Part shown: in pieces, positions 39,401-47,972 of the stretch | Position numbering within the stretch: position 1 is the first letter of the stretch | Layout: each line of letters opens with the position of its first letter | Source of the DNA: Gordionus sp. m RMFG-2023 | Lineage: Eukaryota; Nematomorpha; Gordioida; Chordodea; Parachordodidae | DNA length: 64,000 nucleotides | Assembly (NCBI RefSeq): GCF_954871325.1 | Contig: NC_088778.1 | Coordinates: 30,427,120-30,491,119, forward strand | Reading direction: 5' to 3' | Position numbers and translations under genes: made by a program | Notes under the pieces: generated by a model | Databases searched by the model: none | What the model saw: only the letters and a program-made list of their open reading frames with translations | Told to the model about the DNA's origin: nothing

Positions 39401-41189
39401 TAACCTTTGTGCATCTATGAACAAAATCTTCAGGCTTGCATATTTTATGGTGCCATTTTTAAAAATAGTTTCAAACAGAGCCATTTAACAATATTATTTA
39501 TTAAGATCATTAGATCTATAAATCATCATATTATATATTTATAAATTAATATTTAGAGTTATAAAATAATATTTACTTTAGGAAATACAAATGATTCCAG
39601 TTATATTTTTTTTATAAAGATCCATTTGCTGAAAAAAGATTACGCTTTAAAGTTAATTGTATATTTTTAAATATATCATTTTTGTTTATTAAAATTTATA
39701 ATGGTAAATAATTTTAATAAACTATTAATGCATAAAGATCCAATGGCTAGAAATAAGGAAAATATATTAAATAATCCTTGTTAAAAATTTACATAGGCTA
39801 CCATGTTCAAGGATAAAATGTCTGTGAAAAATTGGTTAATAACCAATCATTAAATAATATTGACCAATATAATGATGGATAAAAAAAAATTTTTAAATCT
39901 TTAAAATAAATTAGAAAAAAAATAAATAATCATAATGACTAAAAAATAAAAGATAAACCTCTGAGAGCAGGTTATGTTTAACATAATATTTTCCTCTCTT
40001 GGCCACTAAACTAGTGTTAGTCCTTCTTTCATGGGTCTGACTGGCTACTGAGCACATATAATTATTGACATTGCTATCCTTTGTAGCAGTTTTATTAGGA
40101 AGTTTTTCCACTAACATCCTATTTTTGGCCATTTGTTCCTGTATAAGTATAACTCGTTCACAACCCCTGACCACAAAATAGCCACCTGGGTCAAGAGGAC
40201 ATTCATTCATTTGAGCAAGTTCCCTTTCAGTCTTATTTGTCAAGACACAAATACAACTTTTAAGCATTACAGGCATTCTGACATGTGATAAAATATAATC
40301 GTGATAAAAATTAAATGTTTGTGATAAATATATCTGAATTTTTTGAAGGGTCATCTTAAACTTACATCAAAAAAAGAATATATTCAGAGCAAGGGAATAA
40401 ACAATTTTTGTTTAAAAAAAATATCAAGACTTCATATAATATTAATTGGGTTAAAATTTTAGTCATCTATCACTTTAAAGTTAATAACAATATTAATACT
40501 TAAGATCTAGTTGGGCAATAGCCTAGAAATTGATCAATTTATGGGCACCTGACAAAAAAATAGTTTAAGAATTGAGGTAGACTAAATTATTTCTGCTTTC
40601 TTCAAAGTTAAGCCATATTATTAGCTAAAAATGAGTAACTACCAAAATCAAAAATGTAATTCATTATTTATCTTAAATTTTATTATATAACAATATAATA
40701 TAACACAAAATATAAAAATTTAAATATTAAACCTTCCTACAAGAAAATCATTTCTAATTATTCTCTGCTGTCCTCTGGTATACTCTACATCTACAAATAT
40801 AGGAGCAGAATATGTACAATCTCTTAATCTACATTCATGGGGATTAATACCTTTATTATTGATTCCAAAACCTTCTTCTAAATCTGGCTTTCCAACTCTA
40901 ATATCAAGATATTTAAGATAAAATGAGGAGTCTACATCACTGGTTACAAATTTATTCGCTTTCATTATTTCTTTAATCTATAAATAAAAAATTATTCGAA
41001 AATATTCTAATAAAAAACTTCAGTATTGATAAAATAATCAAAGGAATCAATATGTTGTTTAACTAATCCTTTAGCTTCTAAAAAAGCTGGAAGTAATCTC
41101 CATTTTTCCTGTAAAAAATTCATATTATTATATTTTCTCTTATAAACCTTAAGATAGTTTGCTATATTTTCCCTTTTTTCTAATGGCAT
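15284..41189 (-). CDS. POLR3B: RNA polymerase III subunit RPC2, complete 21-exon gene
   Basis: Second-largest catalytic subunit of nuclear RNA polymerase III, which transcribes tRNA, 5S rRNA and other small RNAs. Exons (5' to 3', minus strand): 41189-41019, 40977-40733, 40277-39959, 38407-38111, 37634-37505, 33597-33543, 33364-33133, 32677-32489, 32432-32306, 30413-30260, 30117-29897, 27489-27380, 22639-22561, 22198-22091, 21614-21427, 20887-20749, 18225-18084, 17862-17641, 17467-17242, 15774-15641, 15497-15284. All junctions are GT-AG and phase-consistent, summing to 3702 nt (1233 residues plus stop), somewhat longer than my recollection of the vertebrate protein (about 1130). Family landmarks: [10 protein letters not shown] near residue 790, [12 protein letters not shown] near 960, [10 protein letters not shown] near 1000, and a C-terminal zinc site CPRC...CNFC. 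It is RPC2 rather than RPB2 or RPA2 because the C-terminal [12 protein letters not shown] and the exon 1 KWRLLPAFL match Pol III. The start Met follows an in-frame stop. Introns run from 41 bp to about 4.7 kb; the larger ones contain transposons. Confidence 0.96.
15641..15774 (-). CDS. POLR3B: POLR3B exon 20
   Basis: Begins G then [20 protein letters not shown] and ends TMDVCP plus a split Arg codon; first pair of zinc-binding cysteines is shared with exon 21. Confidence 0.96.
16105..17090. repeat. Long inverted repeat in POLR3B intron 19
   Basis: Left arm (16105-16695, carrying the 380 bp insertion at 16148-16527) and right arm (about 16833-17090) are inverted copies. For example AGGTGGCTTAGATATTGGCA at 16658 pairs with TGCCAATATCTAAGCCACCT near 16842, and CTGACGTGA with TCACGTCAG at the outer ends. 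The loop is about 140 bp. Without the insertion the arms would be about 210-260 bp. Confidence 0.85.
16148..16527. mobile_element. hAT-like non-autonomous element, TAGTGATCTGCA ends
   Basis: 380 bp with inverted ends TAGAGATCTGCA / TGCAGATCACTA, rich in GGGCCGGGCC and CCCGACCC blocks, flanked by 8 bp duplications GGTGAAGG (16140-16147) and GGGGAAGG (16528-16535). It sits inside the left arm of the long inverted repeat, so it arrived after that repeat formed. Confidence 0.8.
17242..17467 (-). CDS. POLR3B: POLR3B exon 19
   Basis: Encodes [19 protein letters not shown] and [20 protein letters not shown], ending [10 protein letters not shown] in phase 0 at GTAATA. The acceptor AAAAAAAG lacks a good pyrimidine tract, so the first few codons are less sure. 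Confidence 0.92.
17641..17862 (-). CDS. POLR3B: POLR3B exon 18
   Basis: Encodes [18 protein letters not shown] and [18 protein letters not shown]. The tail after [12 protein letters not shown] is longer than in vertebrates. The donor used here (GAAAA|GTTCG) is the one that fits the phase of exon 19; it is the least certain boundary in the gene. Confidence 0.88.
18084..18225 (-). CDS. POLR3B: POLR3B exon 17
   Basis: Encodes [19 protein letters not shown] and [16 protein letters not shown]. Phase 1 in, phase 2 out at AAAGG|GTAATT. Confidence 0.95.
18520..18990. repeat. Diverged tandem repeat, about 195 bp period
   Basis: Phrases such as AAACATTGGAAAAGTTTTAA (18525, 18723, weaker at 18915) and ATTATTGAATTT recur at roughly 195 bp spacing in POLR3B intron 16. 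Confidence 0.6.
19562..19783 (+). CDS. Unrecognised 73-codon ORF in a POLR3B intron
   Basis: Open frame with mixed composition ([20 protein letters not shown]). No domain recognised; opposite strand to the host gene, no evident splice sites. It may be a transposon remnant or chance. Confidence 0.15.
   Translation: MSYKINSVNMYNFIDMERNHENAKIMSRRIFQNYHCEESAVISIALNAAFEQITFSINEALYQERQQNIKYNS
20749..20887 (-). CDS. POLR3B: POLR3B exon 16
   Basis: Starts VLINKYMP after CCTATAG, continues with an Asn/Ser/Gln-rich loop that is variable in the family, and ends ETPISFK in phase 1 at GTAAAC. Confidence 0.9.
21427..21614 (-). CDS. POLR3B: POLR3B exon 15
   Basis: Encodes [18 protein letters not shown] and [17 protein letters not shown]. 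Acceptor TCTTAG, donor ACAG|GTTTGC, phase 0 out. Confidence 0.94.
22091..22198 (-). CDS. POLR3B: POLR3B exon 14
   Basis: Encodes [12 protein letters not shown] and [20 protein letters not shown], a hallmark of the subunit near the active centre. Ends in phase 1 at AGAG|GTTGTT. Confidence 0.97.
22561..22639 (-). CDS. POLR3B: POLR3B exon 13 (79 bp)
   Basis: Short exon [26 protein letters not shown] between CCTAG acceptor and ATAG|GTTTAC donor. Its length (26 codons plus 1 nt) is exactly what the flanking phases require. Confidence 0.93.
22898..23093. mobile_element. MITE, GTTGTTAAACGG family, with target duplication
   Basis: Inverted halves GGCTAACTCGATATTTCATC / AAAATATTGAGTTAGCCG and right tip GTTTAACAACACTA; flanked by GTCTAGAG / GTCTCGAG (8 bp, one mismatch). 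The left tip is shortened. Lies in POLR3B intron 13's upstream neighbour (intron 12). Confidence 0.75.
23990..24545 (+). mobile_element. Mutator-like (MULE) transposase relic
   Basis: A 128-codon frame (24156-24542) reads [39 protein letters not shown] and GMWLVNSEQ, the start of the MULE DDE transposase core (FQ...M...YPEV-IDATYK-N-MP) found in SWIM-finger transposases. The first catalytic Asp lies in FIDATYK. Coding stops soon after, so the downstream catalytic residues and zinc finger are missing. Antisense to POLR3B within intron 12. Confidence 0.7.
25695..25865. mobile_element. Diverged MITE, GTTGTTAAACGG family
   Basis: Inverted halves TAAGCCAAAATAATATTATG / TATAATATCATTTTAGCTAA with core CAGAAAGGTTTAGACCTCC and a right tip TTTTTAACAACAGTG. 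Confidence 0.55.
26415..26672. mobile_element. MITE, GTTGTTAAACGG family, perfect 8 bp target duplication
   Basis: Starts TAGCGTTGTTAAACGGCTCG and is flanked by perfect GTTGCGAT copies (26407-26414 and 26673-26680). Internally the phrase ATTAGCCAGAAAAATATT is tandemly repeated (26482-26535), making this copy longer than its relatives. Confidence 0.85.
26910..27200. repeat. GC-patchy dispersed repeat
   Basis: Blocks such as AAACCCGCCAACCTGATCGC and GTAGGCGGGGCGGACC separated by A/T runs; similar to patches at 22440-22500 and 26230-26400. Likely an eroded repeat family, not an exon. Confidence 0.4.
27380..27489 (-). CDS. POLR3B: POLR3B exon 12
   Basis: Encodes [10 protein letters not shown] and [20 protein letters not shown], the hybrid-binding core. 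Ends in phase 0 at CAGCAG|GTTTAT; the next intron is about 4.7 kb. Confidence 0.96.
27735..28020 (-). mobile_element. LINE-like element C-terminal fragment, inverted partner
   Basis: Inverted, diverged copy of 28317-28630. On the minus strand it carries the same C-terminal segment as the partner, in broken form. Confidence 0.6.
28317..28710 (+). mobile_element. LINE-like element C-terminal fragment
   Basis: A 107-codon frame (28377-28700) reads [37 protein letters not shown] and [10 protein letters not shown], matching the C-terminal domain that follows the reverse transcriptase in a family of invertebrate non-LTR-type elements (W-D-x3-DP..., FVP-x-A-x3-GPFG-x-EAL). The polymerase domain is missing. 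It forms a head-to-head inverted pair with 27735-28020 across about 300 bp, within POLR3B intron 11. Confidence 0.6.
29251..29450. mobile_element. MITE, GTTGTTAAACGG family
   Basis: Left tip TAGTGTTGTTACACGGCCCG, core TGCCCAAACCTTTGTGCCAC and inverted arm GATAAAATATTGAGTTGGCT. The right tip is eroded. Confidence 0.65.
29897..30117 (-). CDS. POLR3B: POLR3B exon 11
   Basis: Encodes [22 protein letters not shown] and [13 protein letters not shown], strongly RPC2-like. Acceptor GGCCCAG, donor TTGG|GTAAAT. Confidence 0.95.
30260..30413 (-). CDS. POLR3B: POLR3B exon 10
   Basis: Encodes [12 protein letters not shown] and [12 protein letters not shown]. Phase 1 in, phase 2 out; completes the FLNG|VILG junction with exon 9. 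Confidence 0.93.
32306..32432 (-). CDS. POLR3B: POLR3B exon 9
   Basis: Encodes [13 protein letters not shown] through [11 protein letters not shown]. Acceptor CCTACAG, donor AATG|GTAAAT, phase 1 out. Confidence 0.9.
32489..32677 (-). CDS. POLR3B: POLR3B exon 8
   Basis: 63 codons with [20 protein letters not shown] and [20 protein letters not shown], the fork-loop region conserved in all second-largest subunits. Followed by a 56 bp intron. Confidence 0.96.
33133..33364 (-). CDS. POLR3B: POLR3B exon 7
   Basis: Encodes [18 protein letters not shown] and [12 protein letters not shown]. Acceptor CCTGAAG, donor CAG|GTATTT, ends in phase 0. Confidence 0.94.
33543..33597 (-). CDS. POLR3B: POLR3B exon 6 (55 bp microexon)
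   Basis: A 55 bp exon carrying [12 protein letters not shown], matching the conserved DDRDYYGNKR segment. Phase 1 in, phase 2 out; both neighbours fit only if this exon is present. Confidence 0.9.
34030..35710 (-). mobile_element. LINE-like reverse-transcriptase element, 5'-truncated and decayed
   Basis: Minus-strand frames show, in order, [31 protein letters not shown] (reverse transcriptase motif A), [16 protein letters not shown], then [12 protein letters not shown] (catalytic YxDD box), [12 protein letters not shown] sequence, and the C-terminal part [34 protein letters not shown]. This order matches a family of invertebrate elements with non-LTR-type polymerase. Coding is split over several frames, so it is inactive. 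Sits in POLR3B intron 5, same strand as the gene. Confidence 0.75.
35873..36330 (+). mobile_element. Inverted second copy of the reverse-transcriptase core
   Basis: Plus-strand copy of part of 35160-35640, with [36 protein letters not shown] and [12 protein letters not shown]. It retains QGDP where the minus copy reads QVDP. The two copies are head to head, about 160-230 bp apart. Confidence 0.75.
37505..37634 (-). CDS. POLR3B: POLR3B exon 5
   Basis: Encodes [10 protein letters not shown] and [15 protein letters not shown]. Starts in phase 0, ends in phase 1 at CAAG|GTATGC. The next intron (about 3.9 kb) holds the inverted reverse-transcriptase pair. Confidence 0.9.
37805..38005. mobile_element. 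Diverged MITE, GTTGTTAAACGG family
   Basis: Core phrases TTTAGCCTAAATAATAATAT, GACGCCCAAACCCCGTGTG and ATAATATTATTTTGGCCAAA in inverted arrangement, in POLR3B intron 4. Confidence 0.5.
38111..38407 (-). CDS. POLR3B: POLR3B exon 4
   Basis: 99 codons beginning [16 protein letters not shown] and ending LLSHVP, which align to the RPC2 lobe. Acceptor CACCAG, donor GTATAT, phase 0 at both ends. Confidence 0.93.
39320..39490. mobile_element. MITE, GTTGTTAAACGG family
   Basis: Left half GGCTAACTCAATATTTTAGC, core CCTTTGTGCATCTATGAACA, right tip GAGCCATTTAACAATATTA, in POLR3B intron 3. Confidence 0.65.
39959..40277 (-). CDS. POLR3B: POLR3B exon 3
   Basis: 106 codons with [19 protein letters not shown] and [12 protein letters not shown]. 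Acceptor GTCAG completes the Arg codon; ends in phase 0 at CTCAGAG|GTTTAT. The linker after LVEKLPNKT is longer than in vertebrate RPC2. Confidence 0.94.
40733..40977 (-). CDS. POLR3B: POLR3B exon 2
   Basis: Acceptor TTTATAG. Encodes IKEIMKANK and [20 protein letters not shown], typical of the polymerase protrusion. Ends in phase 2 (Arg codon split). Confidence 0.93.
41019..41189 (-). CDS. POLR3B: POLR3B exon 1 (start codon)
   Basis: 57 codons. ATG at 41187-41189 is the first Met after an in-frame TAA. It contains [20 protein letters not shown], the RPC2 N-terminus. It ends in phase 0 at a GTTTTTT donor and is followed by an intron of only 41 bp. Confidence 0.9.
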
Positions 41190-43150
41190 TTTAAATTTAA
41201 ATTTTGGATGGCTTCGTAAACATTATGTGCTAAATTATGACCGGTACCATACATTTTAACCCATCAGTGTTTAACAATGGGTCTGGGGTACAAATATTTT
41301 GTCTCGACCACAATAAAATATTTTAGATTTTAATTTTTTTAATCATTTTGATATAATGTTGATTATATTTAAAAATATATATTACAATAAATAATAATAT
41401 TACATAGAGTCAAAACCTCTTAATTGTATATCGCTTAAGTGCAAACAATTTTAAATGCGAAAAAACCCCGCGATTTTGATAAAAATTACTATGGCATAAT
41501 ATTAAATTGCATTTATAATTGCGAATCGGTTAATTGCGAAATATCGGTTAATTGCGAAATTTTCCAGGTTCCATTTATATGACAATAACATTAATTTAAT
41601 CGGATAAGAGAAATAAAAAAATTTTACAGAAATAAATTATTCTTTTTTTTACATGAACTGCACCTTTATTTTTTTTTTAATACAAAAATCGTAATTTTAT
41701 TATATATTATAATCATATTCAAATTATTTTTAGAGTAAAACATCAATCAAACATTACGCCTCAAATCAAATCCTTTAGTTGCAAAAAATCAGGCTCTTAA
41801 TGGATACTATATTCTAGAAAATGCTCATGATCATTTAAGGGACCAAGATTCACTGAGAAAGCTAGAAAATATAGTAGGAAAAGAATTATTTACTCCAGAG
41901 TCTAGCCAAACTCTTATCATAAAATATTTTTATTAAATCTTACATTATTTTATAATTGTGATGCATGTATAATAAAATAAGTTCAAATAAAATATTATGT
42001 TAACAAATCATTAATTAATAAACTTTCATTCCAGCATGGCCTGTTAATACATTTACATTTATAATATTAGAATTCATAAGTTTATTTTAAAAAGATGAGT
42101 TAATATAAAAGGTAATTAAAGTTCTGAAATGGTAAAGGGAATCTAAAGATCTTATAATATAATTTTACTAAAATAAATATAATTTTAAGTTTGGGATAGA
42201 ACAATTAGATTGAAAAAAATGTTGAGCTTAAAAAATTAGAATAGATTGGTTTTTTTTTAATTAACATATGATAATATTCAAAATTTATTACAAATCTGTC
42301 TTTATTTTATTGGCATATATAAATATACAATTAATTGGTATAAATTTGTAACTATATATATGAAATCAAATATTTATATTTTTCTAATTGAATAATTTTT
42401 TGTGATTTGAATTGCTTGTAGAAGTGTTTCACATTTATAAGCATTTGTTATCATATGAAACTTTCTTGGGTATCATAAAATCTTTAAAAAAAAGACATGT
42501 TATAATTTAACTTGTTTTCCATAGATTATAAAGTACATTATTTTCTTAATCCATCTAATAAGTTTCTAGTTCGTATTATTTTAATTTTATTTTAAATATT
42601 ATCATAAATAAAATTTAAGTAAATCTTATGCATTCAATTAAAAAAGTTAAGAAAAATTATTATCTTGTCTAACTACTATATCATTGTTGTTCTACCTATT
42701 ATTCGAATTATAAAAAAAATTATTACCTTGTCTAACTACTATATCATTGTTGTTCTACCTATTATTCGAATTATTTCTCAAAAAATGGAAACATTAAAAT
42801 ATATTTTTAAATTGAAAATGAATTAATACATAGGAAAAATCAAATTCATATGTTAACATACTTGATAAATTTTAAAAATTTATTTTTTCATTCGTTTAAT
42901 AACTATTTAATTTTAAATATAGAGTTGGTATATTAACTAAAAATTGTATTTATTAGAAAGTTTGATAATTTATATGCTTAAAATATATATAGAGAATAAA
43001 TATTTTTATAAAAAACACAAACTGATTTTAATTTTAGTAGTATAATTGCGAAAATGAGGATATTTGCGAAATTTTAAAATATTTTGGTCCCAAGCAATGA
43101 TATATTTTATTAAGATTTATATGTATTATATTAAATTACATATTACTGAA
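41190..43150. other. AT-rich upstream region of POLR3B
   Basis: Presumably holds the POLR3B promoter just above 41190, but I can point to no TATA or other core element. A block at 41405-41575 repeats GGTTAATTGCGAAAT and resembles eroded mariner/pogo-type ends. No exon seen. Confidence 0.45.
42652..42774. repeat. Two-copy tandem repeat, 63 bp period
   Basis: CTTGTCTAACTACTATATCA and its downstream sequence to TATTCGAATTAT occur twice, 63 bp apart, nearly identical, so a recent duplication. Confidence 0.9.
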
Positions 43151-44215
43151 CTAAAATTGTGATGTATATTGTAGTAAAGATGTCATTTGTGTGATGCGTA
43201 AGTTACAAGTCTTGGGGCAGTTTTACTTTATAAGGTTTCACTTAACCAGGAAAAATCTATCGCATATTCGATGCAACGTTGTTGCTTCTGAAAAATAGTA
43301 TCCGCCAATTAATAATAAAGCGTGGACACTGCTATTTGGAATAGAAAAATTCCTTGATTTTATTTACGGTCGACAATTTGTACTCCGGACAGATCATAAG
43401 TCTTTAGAACGGTTGTTTGAAGAGGAATCTCCCCAATATCAAATAATCGTCCGACACCTTGGGCTCGAAGATGGTTGCATACGATTTTAACATAAAATAC
43501 CGACCGAGTCGTAAGAATCTTTGAGCAGATGCCTTATCTAGGTTACTATTGCACGATATCATACCGAATAGAGATAGAAAACATGCATTGGCGATTCGTA
43601 ACATCAATTTAGAGGATATGGTTTTAGGGGGAAGGAATTCGATACAAGATCCAAACTAAAGCGAGTATCATGATATAATGAACAAGGTTGGAGAGATTTT
43701 AATGGGAAAGAAGAACAGGAACTAGTAATTTTTACCCTCAGCAAGAAGAATCAACAGTAGACAGATGAAATGGTAGATTGATAATCCCAACAAAACTTAG
43801 GAATGCTGTATTGGAAACACTACATCGGGGACATCCGAGAATGAACACGATGAAATCTATTTTCAGTTTTATTGTTGTTGTGTGAAGAGGATATAAAACT
43901 GTGTATCAAGCTTTGTGTTAGGTGTCAAAAAAAATCGACCAAACGTAATGAGTTACCATTATATTCATGTAATAGCACCAAAGAGCTATACAAGCGTATA
44001 TATCTAGATTTTACAGGACCGGTTGACTTTTTATATTTACTAGTGTGAGTATATTTATATTCAAAATGGGCTGAGGTAGATCTGATGAGAAAGACATCGG
44101 CGAAGAAGATGATAACTAGATTAAAGAAGTGGTTTGCTACCTTTGTATCTAAAAGGTCTGTAACTGATAATGGACCTCAATTTATTTCTACAGAATTTAA
44201 AAAATATAAATATTA
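43150..44215 (+). mobile_element. Ty3/gypsy retroelement fossil (RNase H and integrase part)
   Basis: Plus-strand fragments of a Ty3/gypsy polyprotein: the RNase H side (phrases like RTDHKSLERLF) followed by the zinc-binding and core parts of the integrase (SKWAEVDL, VTDNGPQFIS). Broken many times and truncated at the 3' side; no long terminal repeats or gag region seen. An old copy. Confidence 0.75.
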
Positions 44216-44837
44216 ATCTATCTATCTATTAATAAAATAATGATATAAAAAAAATGTGCAAATATTAAATTTGTTGACAGCCTGACAAAAATAATCAATT
44301 TAAAATTGTAAAAAAATATTGTTTAAAATCATCGACTAATACAGTCGCATAGGGAACTAAACTAATTAACAACATTAGCTAGGAGGATCACATTCTAATT
44401 CTTTTCATTTTAGGACCCATGAAAACGCTGGTTATGTAATATAAAACGGTGATGAGCATCTACATGACATAATCAGTGGATCAAACATACCTTAAAACTA
44501 CACCTACATTCCTAAAGCTTGCCGCCTTCGAAGGTATGGTAATATTCCCATGTTATTACAATAACATGTTGTAATGGTAATAGTAATTCCTTCATATATT
44601 TAAAAAAGAATTACTTAAATTATCATTACTCTACTACACTATTAAAAAATTGTGATTAATTCCCCTCATTTACAATAAATGCATTATTATAGAGTATTGT
44701 TTAGTAATTTGCTCATAGAATGACTTAATACCTTTAAATTACATTAAAAAATCTATCAGAAAATTATCCCGAAATAATTTATATTTGAAAAATAATGACT
44801 ATGATTGTATGTAATAATAAATTTGGTAGATGTTCAG
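44216..44837. other. Gene-free stretch
   Basis: Between the gypsy fossil and the left inverted arm. A GC-richer patch at 44340-44580 is of unknown origin. No exon recognised. Confidence 0.5.
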
Positions 44838-46490
44838 TAATATTTTTATATTATAATAGCTCTATAATCATTTTTACAGCAATATATTTTATCTATTAAT
44901 AGAGATCTGCTATCTGTTAGTAGAAATCTCCAGGCTTACATCATATTATTTTGGCTTAAATCCTGATCGGGTCTCGTTTTTAAAATCGACCCAAATCAGG
45001 TCCTCGAACCACTAATCATAAAAATGTTACCTTGCAGAAAACTACATTATATTAATTTAAATATATTTTTTTTATAAATTCTTCAAATAAGTGTGAAAAT
45101 TATATAAAATTTTACCAGTAAGTACAACGCTATTTTATAACTAACACAATTTACCAACACAATTCTAAAGCTAAAAGTAATAAATTTTTAACTGCTAATT
45201 TAATTGACCACCAACAAAATATATAGCTACTAAATAAAAATAACAAAAAGTTGTTACAATTTTAAAATCTCGTCCCTTTTTTACTTTATTGGGATAAAAA
45301 ATAAATCACTAGCACTTGATATATAAAATCAAGCGACTATTTATAAATACGTTAAAATATAATTAAATTTTACAATAATAAATAAAATAATTCAATTTGT
45401 TTATAATTATCTTTATAGAATTTAATTACGAATGAGAAAACCAAAAAAAATACATTGTTTTCAAATTATCAGCATAAATTATTTAAAAAATGTGATGAAT
45501 AATTTCCTCCTTTCTTGGCCTGCAAATTTTATATATTTATTCAATAAAATAATTTCATAATTAGGGTTTTTTTAAAAAATATTTCGAGTTCATTCAAAAA
45601 AATTGTGGCATTCTACTAATCAATGTTATAGACCTGTCTCAACTTTAACCATCACCTATTTCAATATTTTCGGATACCCTTTTTTAATATTTATGGTGGA
45701 TGTTTATTTTAATCAGCATCCATAATATCAGGAGATGCAATTCAAAATTTTCTTTTTTCGAGTTCATTCTAAATACAATTGTGCCAGTCTACTAAATCAA
45801 TGTTATAGACCTGTCTCAACTTTTACCATCACCTATTTCAATATTTTCGGATACCCTTTTTTTAATAATTATGGAGAAAGTTTATTTTACTCAGCATCCA
45901 TAACATCAGAAGATGCAATTTAAAATTTTCTTTTTAAAAATTTTATCCAAAAATATTGATAATTGATAAGCCTTTCTTTTTTAATGGATAGTATAAGATG
46001 TTATGTTAATATTTTTGTTTGTTAAAAAACTCTCTTCTTTATAAAATAGATACGCTGATAACGAAAATTACGTAATGATTGTTTTAAAGAAAGAAATTTT
46101 AAACAATCAATAATTATTAAAAACTATTTTGCTGAAAAAAAACAATGTTCAAACTATTTATTCGTTGATGTTGTGGTTGCTTCATGGGAGAGGATGACGT
46201 TGATAGCACAGTCCAGGAGATGATGCCGGAGTCTAGTAGTCCCATGAGGGAGGAGTATAAGGGTAATCATTATTATTTAAACAAATTTGTTTAATTAATT
46301 AAAAATTTAAATTAAATATAAATCGACGAAATACGTATTTACTCGATTATATCCCCCAAAGACATTGGTCTTATTAATTATAATTAAGAGGTCTAGAATC
46401 AATCTAGAACTCTCGAAACAGGATCAAGATAAGATCTAAGATTAGGATGCTGGAATTAATGTGTCAAAATGTTAAGGAACTGAACTCAGA
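44838..46490. repeat. Left arm of a large inverted repeat
   Basis: Pairs with 49862-51486. Anchors in order: TAATAGCTCTATAA at the outer edge, ATAAAAATGTTACCTT, AAAAAGTTGTTACAATT with TCTCGTCCCTTTT, TTTATAGAATTTAATTA, GTTATAGACCTGTC, the 118 bp exon, and AAAGACATTGGTCTTATTA inward. The segment at about 45590-45720 is also duplicated in tandem at 45765-45940. Confidence 0.9.
46040..46046 (+). promoter_or_regulatory. TATA box of exon-copy 1
   Basis: TATAAAA about 100 bp before the ATG at 46145, followed at 46068-46075 by the palindrome TTACGTAA. Both are kept at matching places in the other two copies. Confidence 0.5.
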
Positions 46491-47170
46491 ACAGCGCCTA
46501 ATTACAGAAACAACAGAACAGAAATAAAAAGCTATTTTTAAATTTTTACTTATTTTAATTTACTAATAATAAAATATACTTATTTGTTCCTAACAAAGAA
46601 TACAGTTTATTATAAAACAAAATAAAATTTTACCCACCCCCATTTATTAAACTATTTAATTTATAGATGGTCGATTTGATTCAGCTTTACATGAATCTAT
46701 AACGAGCGTCTTCGCATTATTTATCCAATTATAAAACATTGATTAAAATATTACAAAAACAAATATTTATCAAAGTATATTTCCAGTATTTTAATCCATA
46801 CTCTAAGGTATATAATATTGCATTTTAATGCATTGGTTTATGCTGATCAGGAATAAGAGGAGTGTTGGAAATGAGAAGGGCAAAAGAGGTAGTAAGAGTA
46901 TAATATATTCGTTATAATTTATTGAATATGTTTCAGAGTTTTAAGATGGATATTTTTATAAATATCCAAACTAAGTCTGAATTTCTTTGAAAAGAAATTG
47001 ACAACAATCATTGATTATAAGAAAAAATAATTTGTTAAAAATTTCCTAAAAAAGAAATAGTAATAAATTTATTTGGAATATGTAATTGAGTGGTATGCAG
47101 TTGAAGATTTTAATTGGACGCTTTGATTTCCATTTATATCAATATCTAGTATGTATTTACTTCTACCTGT

Positions 47171-47419
47171 TTAGATCCCTAAAATATTTTTCCAACAAAT
47201 AACTATTAAGTTTTTCCGTACAATGGTTGTTATCGATTTTCTTTCCTCTTTAAATTTAGACAGTTTGGATATTTTATAAGAATACCATCTTGAAATTCTG
47301 GTTATTATACATTCAAAAAAATTAATAAATGGTAACGAATATATATGTGCTTTTATTGCGCTATCTTTTTTTCCGTTTTTATTTCTAAGCTTCTCTTCGT
47401 TCACATCAGTATAAATCAA
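47171..47419 (-). CDS. Unrecognised 82-codon ORF in the inverted-repeat spacer
   Basis: Open frame rich in Ile and Lys (ARISRWYSYKISKLSKFKEE-like). No domain, no evident splice context; probably chance or an exon of something unseen. Confidence 0.1.
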   Translation of the reverse strand: MIYTDVNEEKLRNKNGKKDSAIKAHIYSLPFINFFECIITRISRWYSYKISKLSKFKEERKSITTIVRKNLIVICWKNILGI

Positions 47420-47938
47420 GGCTTTGAAATGATCATTGACATGGAATATGAATTGACATACTGAAAAACACTTAATATCTGTTGCTAAAATGTTTTAAGC
47501 GCTATAAATTGGATAAAGTGTAGTGTACACACTAAATATATTCATATAAATGTAAACGAGATAGTCAAACTACAATCCTCTTCTATACATCGCATTGGTA
47601 ATTTACTAAGTAATAGAAATAATTGAATCTATACCTCCACCCCCCCCCTCCAGACCCCTCTCTCATTGGAAAATATAATATTGTAAAGGAAGATTTAAAA
47701 CTTGTAATAATCTATAAACCTTAATTATAGATAGGCGATCTGATTTACCCTTATGTGAATATGTAGTGGGTATATTATATTAAATATCCACTGATAAAAT
47801 ATAGATCAAATTATTTTACCAACTAATATTTTTCAAGTATATACATTTTTTTCATTTATTAATTTATATCAAAAATAATATTTTTAAAGCCTTGATCGTT
47901 GAAGGCGAAGGAGATGAGGAGAGTGGAGATGTAGAGAG

Positions 47939-47944
<6 letters not shown>

Positions 47945-47970
<26 letters not shown>

Positions 47971-47972
47971 GA
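47945..47972 (+). repeat. GA microsatellite in the acidic exon
   Basis: About 13 AG units followed by GGAGATGTGGAGA and GAGTGGAGATGAG-type repeats (47970-48030). The only point where the acidic exon changes frame. Confidence 0.8.

Noticed and set aside
43404-43607. Minus-strand frame over the gypsy region
   Set aside because: Antisense of the gypsy fossil, whose recognisable motifs are on the plus strand.
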